From contig JAVBOO010000004.1 in the NCBI GenBank assembly GCA_031550435.1, positions 1 to 15,209 on the forward strand: DNA of 15,209 nt, in the 5' to 3' direction. Shown piece after piece: positions 7,086 through 13,489 of this stretch. The notes under the pieces are model-generated. The model saw nothing but the letters and a program-made list of their open reading frames with translations. It searched no databases and was not told the DNA's origin. The translations under genes were made by a program, and so were the position numbers. The DNA is from JAVBOO01 sp031550435. Its GTDB lineage: Bacteria > Bacillota > Clostridia > Lachnospirales > WRAX01. Numbering within the stretch: position 1 is the stretch's first letter; every line of letters begins with the position of its first letter.

Positions 7086-7892
7086 ATGGACGACAACAAA
7101 ACGGTAAGCGAATTTTATGACGGTTATGTTACTGCGGAATGGGAAAGGCTCGAGCGCCATCCGATAGAGTTTGAAATTACAAAAAGGTTCGTTGACCGCT
7201 ATGCCGTAAAAGGAGCAAGAGTACTTGACTGCGGAGGCGGTCCGGGCAGATATTCTTTGCATTTGGCGGAGAAAGGCTGCGATGTCACGCTTATAGACCT
7301 TTCTCGGGGCAATATCGCGTTTGCCGAGGAAAAGAGAAAAGAAGCGAAGCTTGACTTTAAAACACTGGTCGGAGACGCGAGAGAAGCCGACAAGATTGCC
7401 TCCGGAAAATTTGATGTTGTGCTTTTGATGGGACCGCTCTATCACTTGCTGACGGATGAGGACAGAAGAGCCGCGGTTAATGCCTGCCTGAAATTGCTAA
7501 AAACCGGCGGCGTTATTTTTGCATCGTTTATATCCTCGTATGCGGGTGTGATTTACAGTATGAAATACGAACCAGATATGATTAACGAAGTACGTGTGGC
7601 GAAAGACTTTCGCTTGTTTGAGCAGGATAAAGAATTTGCAGGAGATGCGTTTACAAAGGCTTATTTTGCACGTATCAGGGATATAGCCCCGTTTTTTGAA
7701 AGCTTTGGCCTCGAAAAGCTGCACTTGTTCAGCCAGGAGGGCATGCTTGCGCCTAACGAACCGACAATACTTCAAAGCTCACCCGAAACAGTCAAAAAGT
7801 GGATTGACCTTGCCGAAAGCGTGTGCGAACGGGAGGATTTGCTTGCGTTTGCAGAGCATATTATGTATGTCGGGAGAAAAAACAATGAGTAG
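7086..7892 (+). CDS. Class I SAM-dependent methyltransferase
   Basis: A cytoplasmic Rossmann-fold methyltransferase of the broad UbiE/Methyltransf_11 type, 268 residues. SAM-binding motif I is VLDCGGGPGRY (47-57), the acidic residue ending strand 2 is in VTLIDLS (67-73), GDARE (96-100) follows, and motif IV is FDVVLLMGPLYHL (109-121). The C-terminal part (about 150-268) is variable and probably forms the substrate pocket. The MGPLYHL-type motif IV is common in small-molecule methyltransferases; the substrate cannot be deduced. ATG 7086 is preceded by AAGGAGGA (7073-7080), one of the best ribosome binding sites in the window. The frame is open further upstream, but no other start has a comparable site. 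Its end overlaps the following acetyltransferase gene by 8 nt, so the pair is translationally coupled and may act on the same or related substrates (inference). Confidence 0.88.
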   Translation: MDDNKTVSEFYDGYVTAEWERLERHPIEFEITKRFVDRYAVKGARVLDCGGGPGRYSLHLAEKGCDVTLIDLSRGNIAFAEEKRKEAKLDFKTLVGDAREADKIASGKFDVVLLMGPLYHLLTDEDRRAAVNACLKLLKTGGVIFASFISSYAGVIYSMKYEPDMINEVRVAKDFRLFEQDKEFAGDAFTKAYFARIRDIAPFFESFGLEKLHLFSQEGMLAPNEPTILQSSPETVKKWIDLAESVCEREDLLAFAEHIMYVGRKNNE

Positions 7893-8889
7893 CGATTCAG
7901 CTGCCGGAACGATAGAAACAAAACGGCTGATACTGAGAGAGTCCGGCAGCGAAGCCGACAGCAATCCCGCATTTCGGCTTAAAGTCAATGACGCAAACGG
8001 GTTCTTAGGAACGGGAGCGGCTTCGGATGCCGAAGGGGATAAGACTCATTTAACAGCCCGGTATGGTGCTATCGATCCTGCAAGTATTTATCTGTGGTCA
8101 GCCGAACTTAAAAACTGCGGAGAGGTTATCGGCAGCGTCGGGATTTTTAGTATTTGCAGGAAAAACTCAAGAGCGTCCGCAGAAATCCGCTTCTTGAGAA
8201 AGTTTGCCGAAGACGGTTATGCCGCGGAGGCGACAAAGGCAGTAATACAATATATGATCTACAGTGCCGGCATTGGCAGAATCGAAGCGTGTATTTCCCC
8301 GGATAATGCTGCCTGCGCTGCGGTTTTACGAAAATCCGGAATGGAAAAAGAGGAATGTTCCCGGCAGGGAAGCTGTTCGGCAGAAAATATTTGCGGCCGT
8401 GATATTTATGCGGCGGTTAAAAGCAGGATGTATACGCCCTCGGAGTTTGCGGGGTTTTATGATATAAAGCTTGCCGATGGGCAGTTTGGACTCGAATGTG
8501 TGAAAAAAACTGTTGCGGTACCGGAAAAGAAATGGGTGCCGGCATACTTTTTCGATATTAAACAAAACGGCGAAAAGATCGGAACGATTGACCTGAGGAT
8601 CGGGATGACCGAATCCTTATATTATGGCGGGCATATAGGTTACGGTGTTATCGAAGCTTTCAGGGGAAAGGGCTATGCCGCAAAAGCCTGCGAGCTTTTG
8701 AAACCGCTTATAAGGCTTCACGGCTTCAAGAGCATACTTATAACAAACAATATAACAAATCGGTCTTCTCAAAGAGTCTGCGAAAAACTCGGAGCCGAGC
8801 TTGTAAGAATTGCCGAGCTGCCTGTTTGGCATGATTTATATAAGGAAGGAGCAAGGAAAGAGTGTATTTGGGAATGGGAAACGCAATAG
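7885..8889 (+). CDS. Two-domain GNAT acetyltransferase
   Basis: 334 residues with two GNAT folds in tandem. Domain 1 (about 10-180) is RimJ/RimL-like: TKRLILRES at 12-20, VIGSVGIFS at 81-89, a pantetheine-loop region AEDGYAAEATKAV (108-120) and DNAACAAVLRKSGM (140-153). Its first loop glycine is missing, and the segment after RLILRE is short and unlike the usual alpha1-alpha2 region. Domain 2 (about 186-334) has an intact acetyl-CoA loop, FRGKGYAAKAC (259-269), after LYYGGHIGYGV. Then come NITNRSSQRVCEKLGA (289-304) and a C-terminal ELPVWHDLY...CIWEWE. I recognise this as a common free-standing clostridial GNAT. GNATs move an acetyl group from acetyl-CoA to an amine. The start is ATG 7885, with GGGAG at 7872-7876, overlapping the methyltransferase by 8 nt. 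The substrate is unknown; domain 1 may be structural or degenerate. Confidence 0.85.
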   Translation: MSSDSAAGTIETKRLILRESGSEADSNPAFRLKVNDANGFLGTGAASDAEGDKTHLTARYGAIDPASIYLWSAELKNCGEVIGSVGIFSICRKNSRASAEIRFLRKFAEDGYAAEATKAVIQYMIYSAGIGRIEACISPDNAACAAVLRKSGMEKEECSRQGSCSAENICGRDIYAAVKSRMYTPSEFAGFYDIKLADGQFGLECVKKTVAVPEKKWVPAYFFDIKQNGEKIGTIDLRIGMTESLYYGGHIGYGVIEAFRGKGYAAKACELLKPLIRLHGFKSILITNNITNRSSQRVCEKLGAELVRIAELPVWHDLYKEGARKECIWEWETQ

Positions 8890-8994
8890 AGCGTTGGCAG
8901 GATTGCGGATATAAGTAAGTGATGATTTAATCGCCGAGTATCTGTCTAGAGTCAATTAATCAGCGTTTATATAAGTATCAATATCGGAGGAATT

Positions 8995-10182
8995 ATGAAA
9001 TCATCTAAAAAATCATTTATAGCGGCGATAGCAATATTGTACGCGGGCTTTATCGTTTACGGAGCGGCATTCCAAATTTCCGGAGCAGCTTTGGAATTGC
9101 TGAAGGTTCATTTTGAAAAACCGGTTGCCACAGTCGGCTATCTTGTGTCGGCGTACTCGTTCGGAAGGATTGTCGCCCTTTTCTTCTCGGGTAAGCTTGT
9201 TGATAAGTTCGGCGCGAAAACCGGAGTAATTTTGGGAATGCTGCTGCCGCTTCTTATGTTTTTCACGGTACCGCTTTCAAAATCACTTAACCTCGCATTA
9301 CTAACCACAGGTCTTTGCGGCGCGGGTCACGCCCTCGTTGACAACGGCTGCATGAGGACATTTCTGCTCGGAAACCCCGGGAAATACTCAAGTCTGATGG
9401 GCTTTTGCCAGTTTACGTTCAGCTTCGGCGGAATGGCTGTTCCTCTTTCTCTCGGTCTGCTTGTGTCCCGTGGTCAGACTTTTGCCTGGGCGTACTACGG
9501 GCTCGGGATATTGATGGCTGTTATATTCGTAATAACCCTGTTCATTGAGTTCCCGAAAAACGAGCTTTTGGTCGCCGGTAAAGCTTCGAATTATACTACA
9601 AAGGGCAAGGTATTCCCGGATTTTATACTTATGGTATCCATAATGGTGGCCTACAGCATATTCTCAAGCGTTCTTTTGACATTCATAGGAACTTACTCTG
9701 TTGAATATCTGGGCATACCGTACGAAACCGGAGTGAATTTTATAACAGTGTTTACAATAGGCGGAGCGCTGCTTAGCCTTGTTTTCTCGGCGCTATTGCA
9801 TAAGGTTCACGGTACGTTTTTCCTGATGTTTAACGCTGCTCTGTCCGTACTGACTGCGGCGGGAGCGTTGTTTATTCCCGATACCGGCGTTCGTTTTGTA
9901 TTTTTCTTTCTTACGGGCGGGCTTGTGAGCATGGCCTATCCGCTGCTCATAGGCGTATTGGGCGACTACTTCCCGAAGGCGACATACTTACCGGGTTTTT
10001 TGATGATGTCGTGCGCCGCAACCTACGTTATTGTCCCGATTGTCGTCAGGTACGCGATGAAATTTTTCGGGCTGGACATTATAATGACGGCAGCGTTTAC
10101 AATGCTGATATTCGAAACGGCTGTGGGCATTGTGCTGAGATTCAGGTATGTCAAGCATATTAAGCCTTTGAAAGGTGTCTAA
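8995..10182 (+). CDS. Major facilitator superfamily transporter
   Basis: Integral membrane carrier of 395 residues with about 12 hydrophobic segments (for example 8-30, 46-64, 77-94, 99-118, 135-157, 165-185, then a second set of six from about 207). The cytoplasmic loop between segments 2 and 3 carries the MFS motif A, GKLVDKFGAK (66-75). Segment 4 has GAGHALVDNGCMR (109-121), with a charged Asp116 and Arg121 inside or next to the membrane, likely involved in proton or substrate coupling. The two halves are joined by a polar loop near 186-206. The general look is of FucP/sugar- or metabolite-type symporters or exporters, but substrate and direction cannot be read. ATG 8995 has CGGAGG at 8985-8990. 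It lies 105 nt after the GNAT gene; I see no clear terminator or promoter in that gap, so read-through is possible. Confidence 0.9.
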   Translation: MKSSKKSFIAAIAILYAGFIVYGAAFQISGAALELLKVHFEKPVATVGYLVSAYSFGRIVALFFSGKLVDKFGAKTGVILGMLLPLLMFFTVPLSKSLNLALLTTGLCGAGHALVDNGCMRTFLLGNPGKYSSLMGFCQFTFSFGGMAVPLSLGLLVSRGQTFAWAYYGLGILMAVIFVITLFIEFPKNELLVAGKASNYTTKGKVFPDFILMVSIMVAYSIFSSVLLTFIGTYSVEYLGIPYETGVNFITVFTIGGALLSLVFSALLHKVHGTFFLMFNAALSVLTAAGALFIPDTGVRFVFFFLTGGLVSMAYPLLIGVLGDYFPKATYLPGFLMMSCAATYVIVPIVVRYAMKFFGLDIIMTAAFTMLIFETAVGIVLRFRYVKHIKPLKGV

Positions 10183-10188
10183 AGTTCG

Positions 10189-10219
10189 TTGAGAAATATG
10201 CCTGTGTACGGTTTATAAG
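10189..10219 (+). promoter_or_regulatory. Possible promoter before the YwlG-like gene
   Basis: TTGAGA (10189-10194) and TATAAG (10214-10219) each match the consensus in 5 of 6, but the spacer is 19 nt, longer than ideal. It would let the downstream gene be transcribed separately from the MFS gene. Confidence 0.3.
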
Positions 10220-10248
10220 TGATTTCTTGGTTCGGTCGGGAGGATACG

Positions 10249-10800
10249 ATGGCTGTTGATCTGAAAAAAGTATATTCGGGTATAGTAACGGTTTGCACTG
10301 AGCTTATTGAAAGCGCCGCGCTTAAGCCGGGGCAGATACTCGTTCTCGGTTGCAGCTCAAGCGAGATAAACGGCGGCGTGATAGGAAAAGCGCCGAGTGC
10401 GGAAACAGGCGAAACCGTCATAGACGCTGTTTTGCATGTAACAAAAAAGCACGGCATTTATCTTGCCGTGCAGGGCTGCGAGCATATAAATCGCGCCCTT
10501 GTTGTCGAATATGAAGCTGCGGAAAAATACGGGCTCGAAATCGTAAACGTTGTTCCGGCGCTGAACGCCGGAGGTTCATGCAGCCTGGCGGCTTATAACA
10601 AAGCGGAAAACCCCGTACTTGTCGAGCATATATGTGCTCACGCGGGCATAGATATCGGCGATACCTCGATAGGTATGCATATCAAGTTCGTGCAGATACC
10701 GTTTCGCCCCTCGATAAAACAAATCGGCGAGGCCCATGTCAGCTGCCTGAAAAGCAGGCCGAAGCTTATCGGAGGGGAAAGAGCGAGATACTCGAAATAA
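10249..10800 (+). CDS. YwlG/UPF0340 (TIGR01440, DUF436) family protein
   Basis: 183 residues, matching the roughly 180 of B. subtilis YwlG. A conserved Firmicute protein without an established reaction. Visible signatures are LVLGCSSSEINGGVIGKAPS (31-50), VQGCEHINRALV (74-85) and NAGGSCSLAAY (106-116). Three conserved Cys (35, 77 and 111) and His79 could form a metal or catalytic site (inference). Start is ATG 10249, preceded by GGGAGG at 10238-10243; an in-frame GTG at 10219 would lie upstream of that site and is rejected. It is soluble and has no signal peptide. It ends only 8 nt before the convergent tgt stop codon, with no hairpin terminator between. YwlG genes often lie near serine hydroxymethyltransferase or ribose-phosphate isomerase genes in other Firmicutes, but not here. 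Confidence 0.88.
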   Translation: MAVDLKKVYSGIVTVCTELIESAALKPGQILVLGCSSSEINGGVIGKAPSAETGETVIDAVLHVTKKHGIYLAVQGCEHINRALVVEYEAAEKYGLEIVNVVPALNAGGSCSLAAYNKAENPVLVEHICAHAGIDIGDTSIGMHIKFVQIPFRPSIKQIGEAHVSCLKSRPKLIGGERARYSK

Positions 10801-10808
10801 TCTCCCGG

Positions 10809-11939
10809 TTATTCTCCGCTTGACCATTCGTTAAGTCTGTTTTTCTTGTATTCTTCAAAGCGCTCGTTATCGAGCGCTTCTCTTATTTCTGTCATCAAAT
10901 TGTTGTAGAAATAAAGGTTGTGCAAAACGCAAAGGCGCATTGCGAGCATTTCTTTTGCCTTAAACAAATGCCTGATATATGCTCTGGAATAGCGCTTGCA
11001 GGTCGGGCAGCCGCAGCCCTCGTCAATCGGGCGTTCGTCCGACTCGTGCCTCTGATTCATCAAATTGATTTTTCCGGTTTTTGTAAAAACGTGAGCGTGG
11101 CGGCCGTTTCTGGCGGGTAAAACGCAGTCAAAAAAGTCGATTCCTCTTTCGACTGATTCCAGTATATTTTCCGGTGTTCCGACGCCCATCAAATATGTCG
11201 GCTTGTCCTGCGGAAGATGCGGAACTACCTCATCGAGTATTCTGTACATTTCCGCGTGAGTCTCGCCGACTGCCAGCCCACCGACGGCATAACCGTCAAG
11301 GTTTAAATCGGATATTGCCTTTGCGTGCTCGATTCTGATTTTTTCATATGTTCCGCCTTGATTTATGCCGAAAAGAAGTTGATTACGGTTAATCGTTCTT
11401 TCATCTGAGTTAAGTTTTTTCATTTGGGCGATGCAGCGGTGAAGCCAGCGCGTCGTTCTGTCTACCGAGTCGCGCATGTATTCGACAGTTGCGGGGTACG
11501 GCGCGCATTCGTCAAAAGCCATGGCGATGGTTGAGGCGATATTTGACTGTATGCTCATGCTTTCCTCGGGTCCCATGAATATTTTTCTACCGTCGATATG
11601 CGAAGAAAAGTATACGCCCTCTTCTTTGATCTTGCGTATACCGCTGAGGGAAAACACTTGGAAACCGCCTGAATCTGTCAGTATCGGCCTATTCCACGAC
11701 ATAAATTTATGGAGACCGCCGAGCTTATGTATAAGCTCGTCTCCGGGGCGGACATGCAGGTGATACGTATTCGAAAGCTGAACCTGAGCTCCGATATTTT
11801 CCAAATCCTCTGTTGAAACTGCGCCTTTAATCGCGGCGACCGTTCCGACGTTCATAAATACGGGTGTTTGTATAGTTCCGTGTACTGTTTCGAGCCGGGC
11901 TCTCTTTGCCCTGCCGCTTTTCTTTATAATGCTGTACAT
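10809..11939 (-). CDS. tgt: tRNA-guanine transglycosylase
   Basis: Exchanges guanine-34 in the anticodon wobble position of tRNAs for Asp, Asn, His and Tyr for the queuosine precursor preQ1. 376 residues, the normal size. TDSGGFQVFS (88-97) holds the catalytic Asp89; FDECAPYPA (142-150), GINQGG (191-196) and YAVGGLAVGE (217-226) line the base pocket. FDCVLPARNGR (270-280) holds the nucleophile Asp271. The zinc site is C309, C311, C314 and H340, in GCGCPTC and LHN. Cys145 and Val224 correspond to residues typical of the bacterial preQ1-using enzyme rather than the eukaryotic queuine-using one, although some clostridial Tgt proteins are reported to take queuine. The start is ATG 11939, after GGAGAG; an in-frame ATG at 11978 would fall near the predicted transcription start and has no ribosome binding site. 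It has no queA or yajC neighbour. Driven by the consensus promoter at 11987-12014. Confidence 0.96.
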   Translation of the reverse strand: MYSIIKKSGRAKRARLETVHGTIQTPVFMNVGTVAAIKGAVSTEDLENIGAQVQLSNTYHLHVRPGDELIHKLGGLHKFMSWNRPILTDSGGFQVFSLSGIRKIKEEGVYFSSHIDGRKIFMGPEESMSIQSNIASTIAMAFDECAPYPATVEYMRDSVDRTTRWLHRCIAQMKKLNSDERTINRNQLLFGINQGGTYEKIRIEHAKAISDLNLDGYAVGGLAVGETHAEMYRILDEVVPHLPQDKPTYLMGVGTPENILESVERGIDFFDCVLPARNGRHAHVFTKTGKINLMNQRHESDERPIDEGCGCPTCKRYSRAYIRHLFKAKEMLAMRLCVLHNLYFYNNLMTEIREALDNERFEEYKKNRLNEWSSGE

Positions 11940-11986
11940 AATCTCTCCGTTATTGTATACTCTTAAAATATGAAACAAACAATATT

Positions 11987-12014
11987 ATTATATCAAGGAA
12001 AATACCTATGTCAA
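11987..12014 (-). promoter_or_regulatory. Full-consensus promoter for tgt, overlapping the rlmL start
   Basis: On the minus strand, TTGACA (12014-12009), a 16-nt spacer and TATAAT (11992-11987). The -10 is preceded by TG plus one base, an extended -10. Every core position matches the sigma-A consensus. Predicted start is near 11980, giving a leader of about 41 nt. The element covers the ribosome binding site (11995-11999) and start codon (12008-12010) of the divergent rRNA methyltransferase gene. Confidence 0.72.
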
Positions 12015-13147
12015 AGTTAAATTTTATCGCAACATCGGCCTTCGGGCTTGAAGCCACGGTTAAGCGCGAGGTCGCGGCTCTGGGATTTACGGATATAACC
12101 GCGGCTGACGGAAGAGTCGATTTCACTGGAGACATCGGCGCGATACCGTATGCCAATATTAACCTGCGCGCTTCCGACAGAGTTCTTTTAAAAATGGGGG
12201 AGTTTACGGCACTTTCGTTTGAAGAGCTTTTTCAAGGCACAAAAGCGCTGCCATGGGAGGACTGGATTGCAAAAGACGGCGTGTTCACCGTCATAGGAAA
12301 ATCTGTGCGCTCAAAGCTTTACAGTGTTCCCGACTGTCAGTCGATAGTGAAAAAAGCTGTCGTTGAGCGGCTTAAACAGAAGTATAAGACCGAATGGTTC
12401 GACGAGACCGGAGCGGAGTATAAGATTCAGGTATCGATACTTAAAGACGCAGTTACGCTGACTATTGACACAACCGGAGCCGGGCTGCACAAGCGCGGCT
12501 ACAGGGAGAAAAGCACAGCCGCACCGATAAAAGAAACATTGGCCTGCGGAATGATAGAACTCAGTTATTGGCGCAAAGACAGGGTTTTGCTGGATCCGAT
12601 GTGCGGCTCCGGCACAATACCGATCGAAGCGGCAATGATTGCGAAAAATATAGCTCCCGGACTTTCACGCAGCTTTGTTTCCGAAAAATGGGAGTGTATA
12701 CCGCAGGAACTTTGGAAAAACGCCAGAAAACAGGCGTACGCCGAGATAAACACTGATTTTGTTCCCGAAATATACGCTTCGGACATTGACGAGAAGGCAA
12801 TCGCTCTGGCGAAGCATAACGCGGGGCTTGCCGGAGTTGACGACTGTATCAGCTTCGAGTGCAAACCGTTTAGAGATATCGTTCTTCCTTCCGAGTACGG
12901 CGTAATGATAACAAATCCTCCGTATGCGGAGCGCTTAGGGAATTACAATGATGTTTCCGCGCTTTATACGGATATGGGCAAATTGTTTGCAAGAAACATA
13001 AACTGGTCGGTCTATGTTATTACGCCGGACGAATTTTTTGAGAAGCTTTACGGCAGGCGGGCCGATGCGAAGAGAAAGCTGTTTAACGGAATGATTAAAA
13101 CGGATTATTATCAGTTCTACGGAAACAAGCCTTCAAAAAACAAGTAA
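12008..13147 (+). CDS. rlmL: THUMP-domain 23S rRNA guanine-N2 methyltransferase (RlmL/YpsC type)
   Basis: A class I SAM-dependent RNA methyltransferase of 379 residues, equal in extent to B. subtilis YpsC and to the N-terminal half of E. coli RlmKL, which makes m2G2445 in 23S rRNA. The N-terminal THUMP RNA-binding region (about 1-160) starts NFIATSAFGLEATVKREV (4-21). LHKRGYREKSTAAPIKETLA (160-179) links to the catalytic domain. SAM motif I is LLDPMCGSGTIPIEAAM (194-210) and the catalytic motif IV is ITNPPYAERLG (302-312); the NPPY form is typical of N-methylation of bases. The start is ATG 12008 with AAGGA at 11995-11999. The C-terminus is lysine-rich. It stands alone between the divergent tgt and a terminator at 13167-13207. 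The target guanine is inferred from the family, not visible. Confidence 0.92.
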   Translation: MSKLNFIATSAFGLEATVKREVAALGFTDITAADGRVDFTGDIGAIPYANINLRASDRVLLKMGEFTALSFEELFQGTKALPWEDWIAKDGVFTVIGKSVRSKLYSVPDCQSIVKKAVVERLKQKYKTEWFDETGAEYKIQVSILKDAVTLTIDTTGAGLHKRGYREKSTAAPIKETLACGMIELSYWRKDRVLLDPMCGSGTIPIEAAMIAKNIAPGLSRSFVSEKWECIPQELWKNARKQAYAEINTDFVPEIYASDIDEKAIALAKHNAGLAGVDDCISFECKPFRDIVLPSEYGVMITNPPYAERLGNYNDVSALYTDMGKLFARNINWSVYVITPDEFFEKLYGRRADAKRKLFNGMIKTDYYQFYGNKPSKNK

Positions 13148-13166
13148 AAACAAGCGTGGAGCACGG

Positions 13167-13207
13167 CGGAAAGACAGGGATTATCTGTTCCTGTCTTTCC
13201 GTTTTTT
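13167..13207 (+). terminator. Intrinsic terminator after rlmL
   Basis: A perfect 12-bp inverted repeat, CGGAAAGACAGG (13167-13178) and CCTGTCTTTCCG (13190-13201), extended inside by a G-T and an A-T pair, with a short loop. It is followed directly by TTTTTT (13202-13207), 20 nt after the rlmL stop. Confidence 0.92.
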
Positions 13208-13210
13208 ATA

Positions 13211-13333
13211 GGGAGCGTTGAAAAATCGCCTTGCGGCTTTCCGTTGAAAATGGGAAAACACCACTTTTCAATGGAGAGCGCCGCTCGCTTAACCAACTAA
13301 AGTGGGTTTTGTGCGCAATTTTCAACACTTCCC
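13211..13333. repeat. Candidate structured repeat or MITE-like element with imperfect terminal inverted repeats
   Basis: GGGAGCGTTGAAAA (13211-13224) pairs with TTTTCAACACTTCCC (13319-13333): 8 bp, a 1x2 internal loop, then 5 bp including one G-T. Nested inside is CCGTTGAAAA (13241-13250) against TTTTCAATGG (13265-13274), 10 bp with one G-T. CGTTGAAAA occurs as a direct repeat (13216-13224 and 13242-13250). GAGCG-C-CGCTC (about 13276-13286) is another dyad. It could be a small non-autonomous element, a dispersed intergenic repeat, or a structured RNA. Only one copy is in the window, so repeat status is not proven. Confidence 0.4.
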
Positions 13334-13385
13334 AAAAGCAAAACTCCCGGGGCTTGGTTCAAAATGTCGGGTTTCGCAACGCTGC

Positions 13386-13403
13386 CTTAAACAGTCGTTT
13401 AAG
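13386..13403. repeat. Short inverted repeat
   Basis: CTTAAAC (13386-13392), AGTC, GTTTAAG (13397-13403): a perfect 7-bp hairpin with a tetraloop. No T-tract follows, so it is not an intrinsic terminator. Its right part, ACAGTCGTTTAAG (13391-13403), recurs at 15084-15096. Confidence 0.45.
13391..13403. repeat. Left copy of a 13-bp direct repeat flanking the propeller gene
   Basis: ACAGTCGTTTAAG, identical to 15084-15096 and in the same orientation. The repeats bracket the propeller gene and its control region. Flanking bases differ. Confidence 0.45.
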
Positions 13404-13454
13404 CCAAAAACTGTCTTAATGCACACTTATTCGACAATTTCCATAGTATATATA

Positions 13455-13465
13455 GACGGGCCGTC
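13455..13465. promoter_or_regulatory. Operator-like palindrome upstream of the propeller gene
   Basis: GACGG-G-CCGTC at 13455-13465 is a perfect dyad, flanked on the left by TATATATA (13447-13454) and on the right by AAATATATATTA. It lies 25 nt before the proposed ATA start. Such a GC core within alternating TA could be a repressor site; no regulator can be named. Confidence 0.35.
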
Positions 13466-13476
13466 AAATATATATT

Positions 13477-13481
13477 AGGGG
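13477..13481 (+). promoter_or_regulatory. Ribosome binding site pointing to an ATA start
   Basis: AGGGG at 13477-13481 is 8 nt from an in-frame ATA at 13490. The conventional in-frame alternative, TTG 13520, is preceded by TTTAAAAAAATTAC, which has no ribosome binding site. Confidence 0.4.
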
Positions 13482-13489
13482 CGATTTGC

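Larger units (their letters stand above)
13208..13489. other. Gene-free stretch before the propeller gene
   Basis: About 280 nt without a credible gene. It holds a candidate structured repeat (13211-13333), a GC-rich stretch around CCCGGGG (about 13347-13353), a short inverted repeat (13386-13403), and an A+T-rich zone with a GACGG-G-CCGTC palindrome (13455-13465). A 62-codon frame at 13231-13419 has no ribosome binding site and runs through the repeat, so I do not call it a gene. A 19-codon frame starts at ATG 13419 and ends at TAG 13476; it lacks a clear ribosome binding site. No convincing promoter with correct spacing was found here. Confidence 0.6.

Noticed and set aside
11963..11991. 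rlmL promoter TTAAAA-17-TATTAT
   Set aside because: Its transcription start would fall at about 11998, inside the ribosome binding site of rlmL, leaving almost no leader; kept only as context for the overlap finding.
13334..13380. tRNA-like GGTTCAAAAT near a GC-rich segment
   Set aside because: No acceptor, D-arm or anticodon stem can be built around it.
13231..13419. 62-codon plus-strand frame beginning with a non-ATG codon
   Set aside because: It runs through the inverted-repeat element, has no ribosome binding site and an irregular composition; more likely an incidental frame in a non-coding repeat.
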